NCBI GenBank assembly: GCA_949825045.1
Contig: OX463829.1
Location: 6,200,001 to 6,264,000, forward strand
Direction of reading: 5' to 3'
Source: Argyresthia goedartella
Lineage: Eukaryota > Arthropoda > Insecta > Lepidoptera > Argyresthiidae
Length of the DNA stretch: 64,000 nt
Positions within the stretch are counted from its first letter, which is position 1. Each line of letters starts with the position of its first letter. Shown one piece after another: positions 62,423-64,000 of the stretch. The position numbers and the translations under genes are program-made. The notes beneath the pieces were generated by a model. That model was given only the letters and a program-made list of their open reading frames with translations. It ran no database searches and was not told the DNA's origin.

Positions 62423-63059
62423 AATAACAAAAAAAAGTTAATTATTTGTGGCGATCTTAATGTAGATTTGCTTGTAGCAACAACAATGAAACAACGATTA
62501 ATAACTTTATTCAAATCTTTTATTTTATGTCATGTATTTTTAGAGCCGACTAGTACTTTACACTTACCAGCCAAACTTGCTTAGATAACGTTTTTTGTGA
62601 CTGTGCATTCACAAGTAAAAGTGTAATTAACTGCTTACCTTCCGATCACAGTGGTCACAAACAGTCTCATTCCCAATTGCTACGGAGGATAAGACTGGTC
62701 CATCATTTTATAGGCCTATTACATCCCATAGACTAGAGACATATACGAAAAACTTAGATATAAATTTGCCAGTACCGGATTTTAATGAACAGAACCCAAA
62801 CAAATTCTACTCAGACTTCTTCAACATTATTCAGACTGAATTCAATAAAGTTTTCAAATTAAAGAAAGTCAGTGACTACAACGGTAAATCTAAATTTAAT
62901 GACCAGTGGGGACCCCACATAGTATATTTTAGTTGCTTTCATAGTGTGATATCCTATGGTATCTTGTTGTGGGGAAAGTAGCGGATATTCAAACTTTTTT
63001 TATTTTACAGAAAAGAGTCATTCGAGCAATTTATAATTTAAAACGAATAGACTCCTTAA
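62423..63059 (+). pseudogene. CR1-like LINE remnant, unit 2
   Basis: Counterpart of 54880-55516, with minor substitutions (for example I/F at the residue after NK near 62805). Confidence 0.65.
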
Positions 63060-63730
63060 CCCTTCCGCTCGCCACGCCCTGTTCTGATTGTTGGTTTTCG
63101 CGTCACGAGCTGTCAGGGCGGCGCACGGAAATTATGCGCCGCTGTGTCGTAAATGTAGGATTGCTTCTATTGTAAGAGGTCTAAAGCTTTGAAATAAAAA
63201 GACAATACATGTGTATTGACTGTTTTATTTGATAGTGTGAAGTTTAACCCCATCCCATTATGCCTCATATATGTATACGCTGTCTAAAATACAGATGTGA
63301 GGAAAAATATACGTTTCATGACACTATACGATTTTTGTTTCTATAGCTGAGGATAATTATGTATCAAAATTTTGACTGTTATTATCCTAAATATATACCT
63401 TATCAATCCGGATATTCTTTTACTATGCCTCCTATACATCATCACTATAAAAAACGAAGTCAAAGTTTTTGTGCAAAATGCGAGATTGCAGGCCAATTCT
63501 TGAATGAATACAGTTTTGTGGTCTGTTGGCACCTCCGATTTGTGATTGCTAACTACCAAAAAATAAAGGAACGTTCAGAGAATTTTGATAAAGGAAAATT
63601 TTCACTGTCCAACCATACCGTCATGCAACAGCCGTAACGGACCGTGTTGTTCCAAGCACTAATTCGTGCATCCGCGAGTTAACGGTAAAATCATTTTCAG
63701 CTCTATTTTGTGCTTCTGCGAGCGTACAAG
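63060..63730. mobile_element. TTAA-flanked insertion, 671 bp, unit 2
   Basis: Same as 55517-56187, flanked by TTAA at 63056-63059 and 63731-63734. The equal length in both units shows the insertion predates the duplication. Confidence 0.75.
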
Positions 63731-64000
63731 TTAAGAGAGCTTTTTAAAGAAATTGCATACTAATAGTAGCTAGTCAATTTATTTTCGAAAATATAATGTA
63801 TGTACGCAAGAACCTTACAACATTTTCCAAACTTAGCGATAGCTGTAATGTTAACCTAAGAAATAATCACAGACTATGTGCGCCCCGATTTAGACTCGCG
63901 AAGGTTAGCAATTCTTTCAAGGGTCAGTGCATTCTCTACTTCAATAAGATACCTCTGGAGATTTTGAAATAGCCATTTGAGCAATTTAAAAAGCATGTTA
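63731..64000 (+). pseudogene. CR1-like LINE remnant 3' end, unit 2, cut by window edge
   Basis: Counterpart of 56188-56457. It runs to the right edge. Confidence 0.65.

Larger units (their letters stand above)
58565..64000 (+). repeat. Tandem duplication, unit 2 (continues beyond window)
   Basis: The join at 58563-58566 cuts a minus-strand LINE fragment in mid-frame (AGTCTAG | CCTTTTTGC), as expected for a head-to-tail duplication breakpoint. Both breakpoints share AGCCTTTTTGC. Confidence 0.9.

Overview
The window looks like an insect nuclear genome, most likely a moth or butterfly. It is AT-rich, has spliced genes with short exons, and is crowded with tRNA-derived SINEs, CR1-like and RTE-like LINEs, mariner, piggyBac-like and MITE insertions, and a Maverick/Polinton. 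The order-level guess rests on the flavour of the dispersed repeats; no diagnostic single-copy gene was found.

Layout. 1-4.4 kb: a minus-strand CR1-like LINE (EN+RT ORF open to the left edge, ORF1 with one frameshift). 5.6-9.6 kb: a decayed plus-strand LINE split by a second decayed minus-strand LINE. 10.6-17.2 kb: the last three exons of host gene A (plus strand, small multi-pass membrane protein). 14.5-21 kb: SINEs holding nested insertions. 21.2-39.6 kb: three exons of host gene B (minus strand), a convergent paralogue of A with matching intron phases and a C-terminal PPPY motif.

The main feature is a structurally complete Maverick/Polinton (adintovirus-like) at 22590-37908. It lies in a gene B intron and inside an older dispersed repeat. 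It has 5'-AG...CT-3' ends, about 205-bp terminal inverted repeats and a perfect 6-bp target duplication (TTTGCC). It encodes a protein-primed family B DNA polymerase with an embedded HNH-type module, a chromodomain integrase, a packaging ATPase, an adenain-like protease, penton-like and hexon-like capsid proteins, a pX-like hydrophobic protein, a small fibre-like coiled-coil protein and several orphans. Together these cover replication, integration, capsid maturation and DNA packaging. The protease frame has no usable ATG for its conserved N-terminus. It lies in the -1 frame of the pX-like ORF, directly after a canonical A AAA AAC slippery heptamer at the pX stop codon, so it is a candidate programmed frameshift.

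43.9-50.7 kb: an RTE-like RT fragment, then a full-length CR1-like LINE with both ORFs open, a 14-bp target duplication and tandem 5' UTR monomers. From 51.04 kb to the right edge: a ~7.5-kb tandem duplication. Each unit carries a TA-flanked MITE, a mariner (broken in the first copy, open in the second), a piggyBac-like remnant, SINE heads and CR1 debris with a TTAA-flanked insertion.

Since I had no search tools, family names rest on motifs and remembered family features. Intron-exon calls rest on splice signals, phase and the A/B paralogy.
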